Origin: Neptuniibacter marinus
Lineage (GTDB): Bacteria; Pseudomonadota; Gammaproteobacteria; Pseudomonadales; Balneatricaceae
Length of the DNA stretch: 64,000 nucleotides
Direction: 5' to 3'
Assembly: GCF_001597725.1 (NCBI RefSeq)
Contig: NZ_LUTR01000001.1
Span: 62,001-126,000, forward strand
The translations under genes and the position numbers were made by a program. The stretch's first letter is position 1. Each line of letters starts with the position of its first letter. The notes beneath the pieces were generated by a model. That model ran no database searches and was not told the DNA's origin. It saw nothing but the letters and a program-made list of their open reading frames with translations. Below are positions 17,543 to 27,827 of this stretch, piece after piece.

Positions 17543-18301
17543 TTATTTCCAATCCTTCAGGCCATATTTAGCTAAAATGGTGGAGAGTTCTCCTGACGCC
17601 CTAAGCTTCTTTATGCCATCAGATAGAAGGTTTGCATACACTGTTGAACTTTTCAGTGCTGGAGAAAAAGCGATATACGCTTTTTCCCGCTGCATTGTGC
17701 CAGCAAATTTAAATTGATCTGCTAGTCCCAACTGATTTGCTGTATACCAAAACACAGGATCAGTTTCGATCATCGCATCAATACGATGTCTATCAAGTAA
17801 TTTAATACCCTGAGATAACAAGTGGTAATTCCCATTGAGCATAGTGACTCTCTCAGCACCACTCTCTTGGATATAACTCCTTAACTCATCACCGTAGTCA
17901 TAGCCTAAAATAGCCCCTAACTGCACATTTTTAAGGGATTCAACTCCCTCATAAGTCCAGTCACTATCTTTACGCACAAAAAAAGAGTTTCCCAAAACCG
18001 CCAACTCTTCTTGAGGATAGATGAACTGTGGAGCATCACTCTTAAAGCCTCCCATAATGGCATTAATATTACCTTTTCGCGTTTCTTGAATAGCACGCGA
18101 CCAATTCATCTCTATATATTCAACATCATGTCCATGGTCTGAAAATACCCGCTGGGCAACCTCCACCATAAAACCGGGCAGTTCGGCACCTACTTCACAA
18201 TTAAACGGACACCAGCGGTCTGCCGCAATTAATATGTGTTCAGCATAAGCCCGAGGCATAACAACAAAGAACAAACAAATTAAAATCAATATATGACGCA
18301 T
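17543..18301 (-). CDS. Periplasmic solute-binding protein, family 3
   Basis: A 252-residue protein with a signal peptide (MRHILILICLFFVVMPRAYA) and the type 3 extracellular solute-binding fold. Markers are DRWCPFNCEVGAELPGFMVEVAQRVF at the mature N-terminus (see WCPFNC and PGFMVEVA), MNWSRAIQETRKGNINAIMGG, and a second lobe with IDAMIETDPVFWY. A Cys pair is visible in WCPFNC. No transporter genes adjoin, so it could be a sensor-type binding protein or an orphan of an amino-acid ABC system. The start is uncertain: ATG 18301 gives the best signal peptide; TTG 18313 is possible. Confidence 0.82.
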   Translation of the reverse strand: MRHILILICLFFVVMPRAYAEHILIAADRWCPFNCEVGAELPGFMVEVAQRVFSDHGHDVEYIEMNWSRAIQETRKGNINAIMGGFKSDAPQFIYPQEELAVLGNSFFVRKDSDWTYEGVESLKNVQLGAILGYDYGDELRSYIQESGAERVTMLNGNYHLLSQGIKLLDRHRIDAMIETDPVFWYTANQLGLADQFKFAGTMQREKAYIAFSPALKSSTVYANLLSDGIKKLRASGELSTILAKYGLKDWK

Positions 18302-18660
18302 AAATATCAACAATTAGAATATAAGTGCACTAGAATTAGTATCCTATGTTATTAGAGTATACCGAATAGAACGATACATAGCCTAATCCCATTACCACCT
18401 CCCTTCTTCAATAAGAAGAGACCCCATTAGTCGACAAAATAGATATCTCTACCTAAAGTTAATTTAGGGTTAACTATCAATAAGCTCCTCTTTGGAATAC
18501 CGCCAATCAATAGATTATTTTTAAATAGCCTTGATTAACTGAAATAGAGTGCAATAACAGACTTTCCTTGGTAAAAGGAGAAACGTAAATTCTACCTACA
18601 GCACTTCTGACTTATCCACGCCAAAATAACCGCTAGGCTTATACATTATAGGTATGCACC
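18302..18660. other. Divergent intergenic region, 359 bp
   Basis: It lies between the solute-binding protein gene and rimB and must hold both promoters. A short inverted repeat CTTCTT/AAGAAG is seen near 18411-18420. I see no coding sequence or RNA gene. Confidence 0.5.
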
Positions 18661-19134
18661 ATGGGTAAAGAACGTATATCAACAGGCTGGCAAGAATGGG
18701 CCTTACTTCCAGAGCTTGGTTTAACGCCACTACAAACCAAAATTGACTCAGGAAGGCAAACATCGACCCTGCATGCCTTTATGACTGAGGAGTTTGAAAA
18801 AGATGGGCAGCCTCACGTCCGCTTTTGTATTCATCCAAAACAGAATGATCGGACAGAAGCTGTACTCTGCGAAGCCCCCATCCTCAGCAAGTTCGAAGGT
18901 ACAAATAAGTACGGCAAAAAAGAAGACGATTATCTTATAAAAACGACGATTCAAATGGGGAACGAGCAGTGGCCTGTTGAGTTAGTAATTACCAACATGG
19001 ATGAAATGACATTCCGTTTAGTGTTAGGCCACTCAGCAATTGACGGACGGCTCATCGTAGATCCTGCAGCCACATTTTTATTAGGTTCCTCCGATGATGT
19101 GACACACAATTCAAGCCAAAAGGCAGACAAATGA
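18661..19134 (+). CDS. rimB: RimB-like retropepsin-type protease
   Basis: A 157-residue protein of the family annotated as ATP-dependent zinc protease, now viewed as retropepsin-like aspartic peptidases. The putative catalytic motif is IDSG (Asp29-Ser-Gly) in the context [15 protein letters not shown], where the family more often has DTGART. A second block is [24 protein letters not shown], shortened here to [13 protein letters not shown]. In Pseudomonas RimB modulates the S6 glutamate ligase RimK. The stop overlaps the rimK start by 4 bp (ATGA), so the two are translationally coupled. Confidence 0.85.
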   Translation: MGKERISTGWQEWALLPELGLTPLQTKIDSGRQTSTLHAFMTEEFEKDGQPHVRFCIHPKQNDRTEAVLCEAPILSKFEGTNKYGKKEDDYLIKTTIQMGNEQWPVELVITNMDEMTFRLVLGHSAIDGRLIVDPAATFLLGSSDDVTHNSSQKADK

Positions 19135-20036
19135 ATATCGCCATCCTTTCACGTAACAGAAAGCTCTATTCAACTCGCCGTCTCGTCGAAGCATGCGAGC
19201 AGCGTGGCCACGAAGCTATGGTGGTAGATGCCTTAAGAACCTATATGGATATTGCATCAAATAAACCACAGGCTCACTTTAAAGGCGAACCACTACCCCA
19301 CTTTGATGCCGTCATTCCTCGTATTGGCGCCTCTATTACCTTTTACGGCACTGCGGTTCTACGTCAGTTTGAAATGATGGGTTCCTACCCTTTAAATGAG
19401 TCAGTCGCTATTTCTCGCTCTAGAGACAAACTACGTACTATGCAGTTACTTTCCCGTAAAGGCGTAGGTATGCCCTTTACTGGATTTGCGAACAACCCTG
19501 ATGATATAGGCGATCTAATCAAAATGGTTGGCGGTGCACCTCTCGTCATCAAGTTACTTGAGGGTACTCAAGGTATAGGCGTTGTCCTTGCTGAAACACA
19601 AAAAGCAGCCGAAAGCGTACTTGAAGCCTTTATGGGTCTAAAAGTGAATATTATGGTGCAGGAATATATTAAAGAAGCTGGCGGTGCCGATATTCGCTGC
19701 TTAGTTATTGGTGATAAAGTCGTTGCTGCGATGAAACGCCAAGCAATGGCGGGGGAATTCCGTTCCAACCTTCATCGTGGCGGCAGTGCATCACTGATTA
19801 GAATATCCCCTGCTGAACGAGCCACCGCAGTCAATGCAGCCAAAATCATGGGGCTCAATGTGGCTGGGGTTGATCTCTTACGTTCAGAGCGAGGCCCGTT
19901 GGTGATGGAAGTGAATTCATCACCTGGGTTAGAGGGAATCGAATCCGCAACTGGCAAAGATATAGCGGGTATGATTATTGATTTCATTGAGAAAAATGCA
20001 AAACCTCATCGAACAAAAACACGGGGTAAAGGTTAA
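19131..20036 (+). CDS. rimK: Ribosomal protein S6--L-glutamate ligase RimK
   Basis: A 301-residue ATP-grasp ligase that adds glutamate residues to the C-terminus of ribosomal protein S6. RimK features include [18 protein letters not shown] at the start, the ATP-grasp lysine region [37 protein letters not shown], the metal-binding [21 protein letters not shown], and a length equal to E. coli RimK (300). Translation is coupled to rimB by an ATGA overlap. It is probably involved in ribosome remodelling during environmental adaptation, as in Pseudomonas. Confidence 0.95.
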   Translation: MNIAILSRNRKLYSTRRLVEACEQRGHEAMVVDALRTYMDIASNKPQAHFKGEPLPHFDAVIPRIGASITFYGTAVLRQFEMMGSYPLNESVAISRSRDKLRTMQLLSRKGVGMPFTGFANNPDDIGDLIKMVGGAPLVIKLLEGTQGIGVVLAETQKAAESVLEAFMGLKVNIMVQEYIKEAGGADIRCLVIGDKVVAAMKRQAMAGEFRSNLHRGGSASLIRISPAERATAVNAAKIMGLNVAGVDLLRSERGPLVMEVNSSPGLEGIESATGKDIAGMIIDFIEKNAKPHRTKTRGKG

Positions 20037-20041
20037 TATCT

Positions 20042-21067
20042 ATGGCAGATACAACGTTTACTATTAACGGAACAAAGGTCGCCCCAGGTACACGGACGAC
20101 CATTGAGCTTCCGGCAGGCCGCCTCTACACCCATACGCCTATGACCATCCCTGTTCACGTCATCAATGGTAAACGAGATGGTCCTCGACTATTTCTCAGC
20201 GCCGCAATACATGGCGATGAGATCAATGGGGTTGAGATTATCCGGCGCGTGTTAACCCTGCCAGCACTTAAACGTATTAAAGGCACATTAATCGCCGTGC
20301 CTATCGTTAATGTGCATGGATTACTGAGCCACTCTCGCTACCTACCAGATCGGCGCGACCTTAATCGCTCCTTTCCTGGCAGTGAAAAAGGCTCCCTTGC
20401 AGCGCGTATCGCCCACCTCTTTATGGAGGAGATAGTTTGTCAAAGTACTCACGGTATAGATCTACATACTGGCGCGGTACACCGTACGAACCTTCCCCAA
20501 ATTCGTGCCAACCTGGATGATGAAGAAACCGACAAACTCGCACGCGCCTTTAATGTTCCGGTAATCATATCGTCCAACCTTAGAGATGGTTCGCTTAGAG
20601 AAGCCGCAGCGGAACATGGGATTCCAATGCTGTTATATGAGGCAGGTGAAGCGCTAAGGTTCGATGAGATGGCGATCAGGGCCGGCGTAAAAGGGATTGT
20701 AAACGTCATGCGCTCATTAGGTATGCTTCCCCCTTCACGAGGCACACGTAAATCCTATAAAGAACCGGTAGTCGCCCGCTCTAGCTCATGGGTACGCGCC
20801 TCTGAAAGTGGTATTTTGCGCGCACTTATCCCCCTTGGCGGTCGTGTCAGCAAAGGCACCTTACTGGGTGTTGTGTCTGACCCTTTTGGTGAGAAAGAAG
20901 CGCAAATCACCTCTCCCTATAGCGGCATTGTGATTGGAAAAACCAATCTCCCCTTAGTTAATGAAGGAGATGCGCTTTATCACATTGCCCGCTTTGGCGA
21001 CATTGAAGAGATTGAAGCCAAAGTTGATGAGTTTCAAGAAGATCTCTCTGACGAACTTAATCGTTAA
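20042..21067 (+). CDS. Succinylglutamate desuccinylase/aspartoacylase family hydrolase
   Basis: A 341-residue zinc carboxypeptidase-like enzyme. Zinc ligands are visible in AAIHGDEINGVEI (His57, Glu60) and GIDLHTGAVHR (His near residue 142). Substrate-site Arg/Asn residues occur in LPDRRDLNRSFPG, and the catalytic Glu is probably in LYEAGE. The C-terminal 90 residues form a barrel-like domain seen in the non-AstE subgroup. The gene is 5 bp after rimK and so part of the rimBK operon; a role in processing a glutamate-linked substrate is tempting but unproven. Confidence 0.88.
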   Translation: MADTTFTINGTKVAPGTRTTIELPAGRLYTHTPMTIPVHVINGKRDGPRLFLSAAIHGDEINGVEIIRRVLTLPALKRIKGTLIAVPIVNVHGLLSHSRYLPDRRDLNRSFPGSEKGSLAARIAHLFMEEIVCQSTHGIDLHTGAVHRTNLPQIRANLDDEETDKLARAFNVPVIISSNLRDGSLREAAAEHGIPMLLYEAGEALRFDEMAIRAGVKGIVNVMRSLGMLPPSRGTRKSYKEPVVARSSSWVRASESGILRALIPLGGRVSKGTLLGVVSDPFGEKEAQITSPYSGIVIGKTNLPLVNEGDALYHIARFGDIEEIEAKVDEFQEDLSDELNR

Positions 21068-21087
21068 TCTATAGGACGCCATAGTAA

Positions 21088-22068
21088 ATGGTCACAACAT
21101 ATTGGAAAAAGAGCGGTCAACCTATGTTGATCGGCAATGAAGACCAGATAGCGGCTTGGCAAAACGATGCATCAAGTTTTATTTGGATAGACATCCAGTA
21201 CACTGGGATGGATCAACAATGGGTTGGCGAGCTTCTCTCATCATTAAACTGCAATGCCCTTGCAGTGAAAGATGTACTTAGGACACGCCATCCACCCAAA
21301 ATAGAGCTTTTTCAAGATCAAACTTTTATCTTGTACCGCGGTATATCGGACGTTATTAATGAGTTGGAATACAATCACCAACAGATCGGCTTTTTTATCA
21401 ATGATCGATATTTAGTCACCGTACACCCTGAACACTCCATGGGGATAAGCCAAATTATCCAATCAGATTCACTTACAGATTATATAGAGGAGCCAATGCT
21501 ACTGGCTCTAAAAATAATGCATAAGTCATCCGATACCTATCTATCTAATATGCTGAATTTTGAAGATGAATTGGGGTTACAAGAAGACGCCCTTCTAGCT
21601 GGTGAAGGAGAAAGGCATATGGCCGCTTTAGCAGGCTATCGGATAAAGCTTCTACGCCTAAAGCGCATATTTAATTATCATCAACAGATGTTTGCAGAAT
21701 TCTGCTCCCACGCAAATGATGATAAAGCCTCATTTATTCAACTATCAAAGCATGAACACTATCTCACTGATGTTTATGAACGCTTTGAACGTATTTACAG
21801 TTTATCTAGCCTCTACTACGAGATGTGCTCGGATATGGTTGAAGGCTATATATCAATAAGCTCACACCAACAAAATGTCTCAATGCGCGTGCTTACAGTC
21901 ATTACCGCTATTTTTGTACCGCTAAGTTTCTTAGCCGGTTTATACGGAATGAACTTTGATAATATCCCAGAGCTGCACCACCCTAATGCCTATTATGTGC
22001 TGCTAGGTACGATGTTTATCATCTCCTTTGCGCTCATTGTGCTATTTAAACGTAAGAAATGGATCTGA
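21088..22068 (+). CDS. CorA/ZntB-family divalent cation transporter
   Basis: A 326-residue protein with a long cytoplasmic helical domain and two C-terminal membrane helices. The selectivity motif is YGMNFDN, followed by PELHHPNAYYVLLGTMFIISFALIVLF. The first helix is VITAIFVPLSFLAGLYGMNF. The GMN motif defines the CorA superfamily, which forms pentameric Mg, Co, Ni or Zn channels. The periplasmic loop after GMN is rich in acidic and His residues. It starts 20 bp after the AstE-like gene and is plausibly the last gene of the rimBK operon. Substrate cation unknown. Confidence 0.88.
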   Translation: MVTTYWKKSGQPMLIGNEDQIAAWQNDASSFIWIDIQYTGMDQQWVGELLSSLNCNALAVKDVLRTRHPPKIELFQDQTFILYRGISDVINELEYNHQQIGFFINDRYLVTVHPEHSMGISQIIQSDSLTDYIEEPMLLALKIMHKSSDTYLSNMLNFEDELGLQEDALLAGEGERHMAALAGYRIKLLRLKRIFNYHQQMFAEFCSHANDDKASFIQLSKHEHYLTDVYERFERIYSLSSLYYEMCSDMVEGYISISSHQQNVSMRVLTVITAIFVPLSFLAGLYGMNFDNIPELHHPNAYYVLLGTMFIISFALIVLFKRKKWI

Positions 22069-22078
22069 TACGCTAAAC

Positions 22079-23014
22079 TCATTCCACCGACTGATAACTC
22101 AGTCGGTTTCGCCCCTTATCTTTAGAGGCATAAAGAGCGCGGTCAGCCGCTTTAACGACAGCCCAATCATCTAAATGATTTTGATTGTTTTTTTCTGGAT
22201 AAAAAGTACTGTACCCAACAGATACAGTGACGTATTTATATATAGCGTCTGGCGCATGCTCTACATTCAACTCTTCGATTAGTCGAATAAGCTTCTGAAG
22301 TAATATATCAGCACCCTCTTTACTTGTATTAGGTAGAATTAACGCAAACTCTTCACCACCATACCGCGTAACAACATCCGCCGGACGCCGAACATTATTA
22401 GCCAGTGCTTGCGCAATGCCTTTGAGACATTCATCACCCTTTATATGACCAAAGTGATCATTGTACTTTTTAAATTGATCAATATCGATCATAGCAACTG
22501 TCAGCGGCTCTCTTTCACGATACATTCGTCTTTGCTCAACACTTAACCGCTCATCAAATGCTCGGCGATTGGCAAGCCCCGTCATAGAGTCAATTTTCGC
22601 CAACTGCTCAAGCAACTGAATGGCTTGATGATAATTCAAATGTGTCTGTACACGTGCCGCTACCACACGTGGGTTAAGTGGCTTAATAATATAATCAGCG
22701 GCTCCCGCATCAAATACAGCCTCTTCAAAACCAAGCTCACTATTACTTGTAATAAATAAGACAGGGATATCAGCAGTATCGGGATTGCCTTTTAGTGTGC
22801 GGCACACCTTTAATCCATTAATGTCAGGTAAATCCATATCGAGCAGAAGAAGCTTAGGTGGCTGTGCTTTGATCATCGATAACGCTTGCCTTGCATCTAA
22901 CGCAAAACGAATTCGTCCGATCTCCTCTAACGCTTTATTCAAAGCCATGATGACTGTCTTGTCATCATCAATAATAAGAATGTCTGGTAGTTCACCACTC
23001 TTAGGCTTGATCAT
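22079..23014 (-). CDS. Response regulator diguanylate cyclase (REC-GGDEF)
   Basis: A 311-residue protein. The receiver domain (about 8-130) has the phospho-acceptor Asp in LLLLDMDLPDING and conserved LFITSNSE and DYIIKPLNP. The GGDEF domain (about 150-308) has an intact active site YGGEEFAL, so it should make c-di-GMP from GTP. It is the third gene of an operon with the hybrid kinase (gap of one base) and is the obvious phosphotransfer target of that kinase or its HPt domain. Confidence 0.93.
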   Translation of the reverse strand: MIKPKSGELPDILIIDDDKTVIMALNKALEEIGRIRFALDARQALSMIKAQPPKLLLLDMDLPDINGLKVCRTLKGNPDTADIPVLFITSNSELGFEEAVFDAGAADYIIKPLNPRVVAARVQTHLNYHQAIQLLEQLAKIDSMTGLANRRAFDERLSVEQRRMYREREPLTVAMIDIDQFKKYNDHFGHIKGDECLKGIAQALANNVRRPADVVTRYGGEEFALILPNTSKEGADILLQKLIRLIEELNVEHAPDAIYKYVTVSVGYSTFYPEKNNQNHLDDWAVVKAADRALYASKDKGRNRLSYQSVE

Positions 23015-23015
23015 A

Positions 23016-26000
23016 TTACCCTTCAGCTCCAGACGTTTTTATAAGGGCAGCCATTAAAGAGACCGCCTGTTCAAAGTTAAGTTTCACCAAGCAATCATTC
23101 AGTTCGTTAAACCCCTTATGGCCCAAAGCCTCACGCAGCATGGCACTATGCTCTTCCACTTTAGCCAAAGCGCTTAAATCCTGCTCGGTTAACAAGGTCA
23201 GAATATCTTCTGCTACATCCTGTTTAAAGACAGGCTCTGACAAGTTCGAACTTAAGTGTGACTCCTGATTTACAGCGGAATCTTTCTCTTTACGCCTAGC
23301 CTCTATGAAACTGGAGCTCGCTTGCTGTAGTGTTTGTAATGCAAGCGCCAGTTCTGATAACAAGTTCATTACCGGCTCATTTTCAGCTCTTAAAGCCGTC
23401 TCAATCTCAGCAGCCAGCAACTGTATTTTCTCTGCGCCAACCATTCCAGAAACACTTCTCAATTTATGAACTTGAGATGCTATCTGCAAGCGCTGACCAG
23501 TCTCCCTGTTCTTATCAAAATCCACGGCTGGCGGAATCATAAGGTTGGCATGCTCTTGTAACAAGTTATCCAGCATATCTAAGAGTAATTGTTCATTCCC
23601 TAGTAGCATTTTTTTGGCTTGAGCTTGATTTAAACCGCTTATGTCTGGCCAAATATCCCGATCAGGCGCCGCCGCATTAATCGCTTCAATAGGTATATCC
23701 TTACTTCGATAAGCTTCTACAGATATTCTTAACACGTTGATAAGTTTTGATGGATCTATAGGTTTAGTAAGGAAGTTATTCATTCCAGCATCCAACGCAC
23801 GTTTTTTCTCTTCCAGCAAAGCACCTGCGGTCAATGCAATAATAGGTAAAGAACTAAGACCTAGTTGATGACGAATGCGCTGCGTTGCCTCAAGACCATC
23901 AATACTTGGCATTTGTACATCCATCAGTACTGCATCATAGTCATTAGATCTATCTTGTAATCTTTCAAGGGCCTCCTCACCACTATTCGCTGTCTCAACC
24001 AACGCCCCGTTATGCTCAAGAATATGACTAACCACCTCTAAATTAATCGGGCTGTCATCCACTACCAACAAACGAATCCCCGGCAACCACCTTGCGCTGA
24101 CAGCTTCAGTATGGGTGGATTGTAATACACGTTTAGCATTACCCGTGTGTAACGTCACCGCATCATTAATTGCATTAAATAGTGCCGAAGCATTGACGGG
24201 TTTATGTAAAAATCGATTTACCAAATGCTCCGTATCATGCTTTTTAATGGTTTCACTATCATGGACTGAAATCATTAAAATCGCTGGTAATTTCTCGCTA
24301 TCCTCTTTGTTCGCAAGAATATTAATCGCATCTAACCCGTCCATCTCTGGCATCTGCCAATCCACGATCATAGCATCAGGTGGCCGTAGGTTTTCTTCTT
24401 GTCGTGTAACAAAAGATTGAATTAACTGCTTACCATTACTGACTATTTCAGAACGCCAACCTAAGGCGCGTGTTATTTCTTGCAGCTGCTTAGCATCATT
24501 TGGATTATCCTCAGCAATCAATACAAACAGAGCTCGGCTTTGATTCTCTTGCAGTATAATTTCGTCAGATGTTTGGACTTTCAATGGCAAACTAACCCAA
24601 AAAACACTTCCTACCCCTTCTGTACTTTCAACACCTAGCGTTCCGCCCATAAGGCTAACTAATTTACTGACGATGGATAATCCCAATCCAGTACCACCAA
24701 AACTGCGTGTCGTACTAGAATCCGCTTGCATAAAAGGATTAAATAAGCGCGTTTTAGACTCATCAGAAATGCCAATCCCTGTATCCAATACACTAAGACG
24801 TACGCTCACATGGTTATCTGGCAGGCCTTCTACTTCGGACTGAACTTCAGCACGAACAGAAACTTTACCTATGGTAGTAAATTTAAACGCATTACTTAGT
24901 AAATTAACCAAAATTTGACGAAGCCTGACTTCGTCTGCCAGTACCCACGAGGGTAAATTCGGATCAAGCTTACAAGTGAAATCTATATTTTTAGCTTCTG
25001 CCTGTACAGCAAAGACACTAGATACTTCCTCAAAGAACTCTGGTAAATCTAGCGGGCACTGTTCCAATGCCATTTCATTCGCTTCTATTTTCGACAAATC
25101 TAATACATCGTTAACAATACCCAATAGGGATTTACCTGAAATCTGAATTTTAGAAACTAGTCGATGTTGCGAGTCAGTTAATTGCTCCTCATTCAATAGA
25201 TAGGTTAAACCAATGACTGCATTGATAGGTGTGCGAATTTCATGGCTGGTATTTGCTAAAAATGCACTTTTCGCTTCCGTTGCTTGCTCTGCATCACGTA
25301 ACGCCTTTCTAAGCTTTGCCTCAATAGCAAGCCGATCGCTAATATCACGTACTGAAGCGAGTACCAGTAACTTCTCATCAATGTTGACGGTGTTTAAGCT
25401 AATCTCAACTGGAAACTCTTTCCCATCCTTTCTAAGTGCAAGAAACTCTTCATTACCACCAAAAGGCAGTTTTTCAGGCTGCTCCACATACTCCATGAGA
25501 TGCACCGCATCTCCATCGTCTGCCGTAGCGGGTAATATTGTGTATATAGAAAGTCCTTCTAATTCAACGCGGTCGTAGCCAAACATACTCTCTGCTTGAG
25601 CATTGACTATTTTAATAATACCTATCTGATCGATTACAAAGGTTGCATCAGGCGCAGACCCTAGCAGCGCTTTGAAACGCAGCATCGCTTTGTTCCGTTG
25701 GGCTTCTATTTCTACAGCAAGAGCATTTCTTTGACGTATTTTTTCGTTTAGCCACATCCAATATTGAACAGCGAAAATTAAGAAACCTAAAATCAAAAAC
25801 ACACAAAGTACGCCGGCAATATTAAAGACGATTTTTTTTACAACGAAAAACTGAGAGATAACAGTATAAATTTCTAAACGACCTCCTTGAGTCTGCTCAT
25901 CAAGCGAAAAACGACCTTGATCGGCTAACACATATCCTTTTTGCCCTTCAAAACGCAGCATATTAAAAGCACTTAATTTATGTAAAAAAGTAGCTTCCTT

Positions 26001-27827
26001 AAATTCATTATCCCAACGATATGGATTCCCATATTCAAAAGTAAACGTTTTCTCTACATTAGGGTGGAGCAAAAAATCGCCAGCTTGATTTGTGATGTAA
26101 AGCTCGGACTCTACAGGTAAATTGGAGGCAAAAGAGTTTAAGATCCTATCTGCACTGACATTCACAATAACAATAGCTAACGGCGTGCCATCCTCATTAA
26201 AAATAGGCGTTGAAAAACGCCACATCGGTCGGGCAGGCTGCTCGATTTTTCCGTATTCTCGGTTTAAATTAATATTTGAGACGTAAACCTTGCCTGCCCC
26301 CACTTGAAGTGTTTTTGCGATATACGGCTCATCACCCTTAAACTGAAGTTCTTCTTGAGCATATACCCCAAGCTCATCTCCATCACGTTGAACCTTAACG
26401 CTTTCTTTCCAACCATTTCTGGCCTCAATTAAACGCACTTGATGCACATCAGGAATGGCCAGCATATACGCTTTAAAAATGTCCGCCAGCGTACCGTACC
26501 AGCGATGCGATAATAAGCGTTTTTGTGAATCTACACCCTCGACTTGATCATTTAAAAGGTCAGAAATAGAGGGGGTATTAGCAAGAAATATCACATCACG
26601 CTTGAATTGAGTTGTTTCATTATCAAGCTCAAGAAGAACAGATTCTTTTACTTTTAGCAGCTCATTACTAACACTAGACAGGTGGTTTTTTACGATAAAC
26701 CAGCTCGATACCGAAAATACAAAAAAGAGAAAAAGAAAAATATATGGCCCAGAACGATTAAATCTAGCACTCTTAAAAAAAATGGATAAGCTATGGATAT
26801 CCGCTTTTAATATTTCATCGCGCTGATCCTCTCCCACCTGAGCATTACGCAATAAACTAATAACTAATAAACTACAAAATGTTAATCCTAAGCCAACGGC
26901 AATTACCCAGTCTATATTCCAAGGTTTTATCCGGTTAGTCGCTTTAGCGGTAGGGGTTAATTGCATTTTCCAATGCTGCCCCATTACAAATACCTCTCTT
27001 ACGACCTTACTGTCATCGAGAAACTGAGCGGCTGTATTATTTGAAGTAAAAAAAGCATCTTCCTTATTACTCAAAGTAACGGCGGAGTTATCTGTGAGGG
27101 CATCAAGATTAGTCAAGACATCATCAATAATTAATGGTGCATAAGACCACCCCACCACCGCATCCTTACGTGCTTGCGGTGTATTTAACAGCGTATTATT
27201 TGAATAAATAGGCAAAAGTATAAGCACACCCCTGCGCGCTTTTTTATTCGCCTGAACCAAAGTGATAGGGTTTGTTATATAAACCCTATCGTCTCTAGCA
27301 GCAGCAAGTGCCGCCGAACGCCTATTGGCTTCAGAGCCAATATCTAATCCCTCAGCCTGCCTGTTCTTATATATAGGATAAATATATTGGATAACAAAAC
27401 GATCTTCATCGTGAGGGTCTAGCGCTCTAATGGTAAAACCAGGCGCTCCATCCTGACGAGCATCGGCTAAAAAACGAGCCTCTTCTGACGCCGGAACTCG
27501 TCGAATAAAACCAAACCCTAAAGCCCCAGGAAACTCATTATTTATATCTAGGCTATTTGTGTAACGTTCAAATTGTTCCCTGCTAAGCTTATCTACCCCG
27601 ACAGAAGCGATAGCACCTCGTGTACTACGTAAACCATACTCGAACTGTTGAAAACGCTCTTTAATAAGCGTTTCCGTCTTATCTGCAAGGCCATCCGTGT
27701 AGATTTTAATTGTGTGTTTATTATGATAATCAAGCACCCATGCGCTTAAAAAAGTCATCAAAAGCCCCATAGACAGGAGAAACCACAATGCCGTAAAACC
27801 GTATTGGTTCAGTTTTATAAATTTCAT
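23016..27827 (-). CDS. Hybrid sensor histidine kinase, CHASE-Cache-PAS-HisKA-REC-REC-HPt
   Basis: A 1603-residue multidomain kinase. Residues 8-30 are a membrane helix, about 70-290 a CHASE domain (RSTRGAIASVGVDKLSREQF), with further helices near 315-335 and 365-385. A large extracytoplasmic Cache-type region lies at about 390-650, then a helix near 670-690. PAS is at about 705-820. The HisKA H-box is FLANTSHEIRTPINAVIGL (His near 865), followed by an ATPase domain with GTGLGLSIV. Two receivers follow (Asp near 1155 in IVDWQMPEMDG, near 1300 in LMDVQMPSIDG). A C-terminal HPt domain has the phospho-His in VHKLRSVSGMVG (near 1453). Two tandem extracytoplasmic sensors in one kinase is unusual. 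The ligand is unknown. Confidence 0.92.
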   Translation of the reverse strand: MKFIKLNQYGFTALWFLLSMGLLMTFLSAWVLDYHNKHTIKIYTDGLADKTETLIKERFQQFEYGLRSTRGAIASVGVDKLSREQFERYTNSLDINNEFPGALGFGFIRRVPASEEARFLADARQDGAPGFTIRALDPHDEDRFVIQYIYPIYKNRQAEGLDIGSEANRRSAALAAARDDRVYITNPITLVQANKKARRGVLILLPIYSNNTLLNTPQARKDAVVGWSYAPLIIDDVLTNLDALTDNSAVTLSNKEDAFFTSNNTAAQFLDDSKVVREVFVMGQHWKMQLTPTAKATNRIKPWNIDWVIAVGLGLTFCSLLVISLLRNAQVGEDQRDEILKADIHSLSIFFKSARFNRSGPYIFLFLFFVFSVSSWFIVKNHLSSVSNELLKVKESVLLELDNETTQFKRDVIFLANTPSISDLLNDQVEGVDSQKRLLSHRWYGTLADIFKAYMLAIPDVHQVRLIEARNGWKESVKVQRDGDELGVYAQEELQFKGDEPYIAKTLQVGAGKVYVSNINLNREYGKIEQPARPMWRFSTPIFNEDGTPLAIVIVNVSADRILNSFASNLPVESELYITNQAGDFLLHPNVEKTFTFEYGNPYRWDNEFKEATFLHKLSAFNMLRFEGQKGYVLADQGRFSLDEQTQGGRLEIYTVISQFFVVKKIVFNIAGVLCVFLILGFLIFAVQYWMWLNEKIRQRNALAVEIEAQRNKAMLRFKALLGSAPDATFVIDQIGIIKIVNAQAESMFGYDRVELEGLSIYTILPATADDGDAVHLMEYVEQPEKLPFGGNEEFLALRKDGKEFPVEISLNTVNIDEKLLVLASVRDISDRLAIEAKLRKALRDAEQATEAKSAFLANTSHEIRTPINAVIGLTYLLNEEQLTDSQHRLVSKIQISGKSLLGIVNDVLDLSKIEANEMALEQCPLDLPEFFEEVSSVFAVQAEAKNIDFTCKLDPNLPSWVLADEVRLRQILVNLLSNAFKFTTIGKVSVRAEVQSEVEGLPDNHVSVRLSVLDTGIGISDESKTRLFNPFMQADSSTTRSFGGTGLGLSIVSKLVSLMGGTLGVESTEGVGSVFWVSLPLKVQTSDEIILQENQSRALFVLIAEDNPNDAKQLQEITRALGWRSEIVSNGKQLIQSFVTRQEENLRPPDAMIVDWQMPEMDGLDAINILANKEDSEKLPAILMISVHDSETIKKHDTEHLVNRFLHKPVNASALFNAINDAVTLHTGNAKRVLQSTHTEAVSARWLPGIRLLVVDDSPINLEVVSHILEHNGALVETANSGEEALERLQDRSNDYDAVLMDVQMPSIDGLEATQRIRHQLGLSSLPIIALTAGALLEEKKRALDAGMNNFLTKPIDPSKLINVLRISVEAYRSKDIPIEAINAAAPDRDIWPDISGLNQAQAKKMLLGNEQLLLDMLDNLLQEHANLMIPPAVDFDKNRETGQRLQIASQVHKLRSVSGMVGAEKIQLLAAEIETALRAENEPVMNLLSELALALQTLQQASSSFIEARRKEKDSAVNQESHLSSNLSEPVFKQDVAEDILTLLTEQDLSALAKVEEHSAMLREALGHKGFNELNDCLVKLNFEQAVSLMAALIKTSGAEG

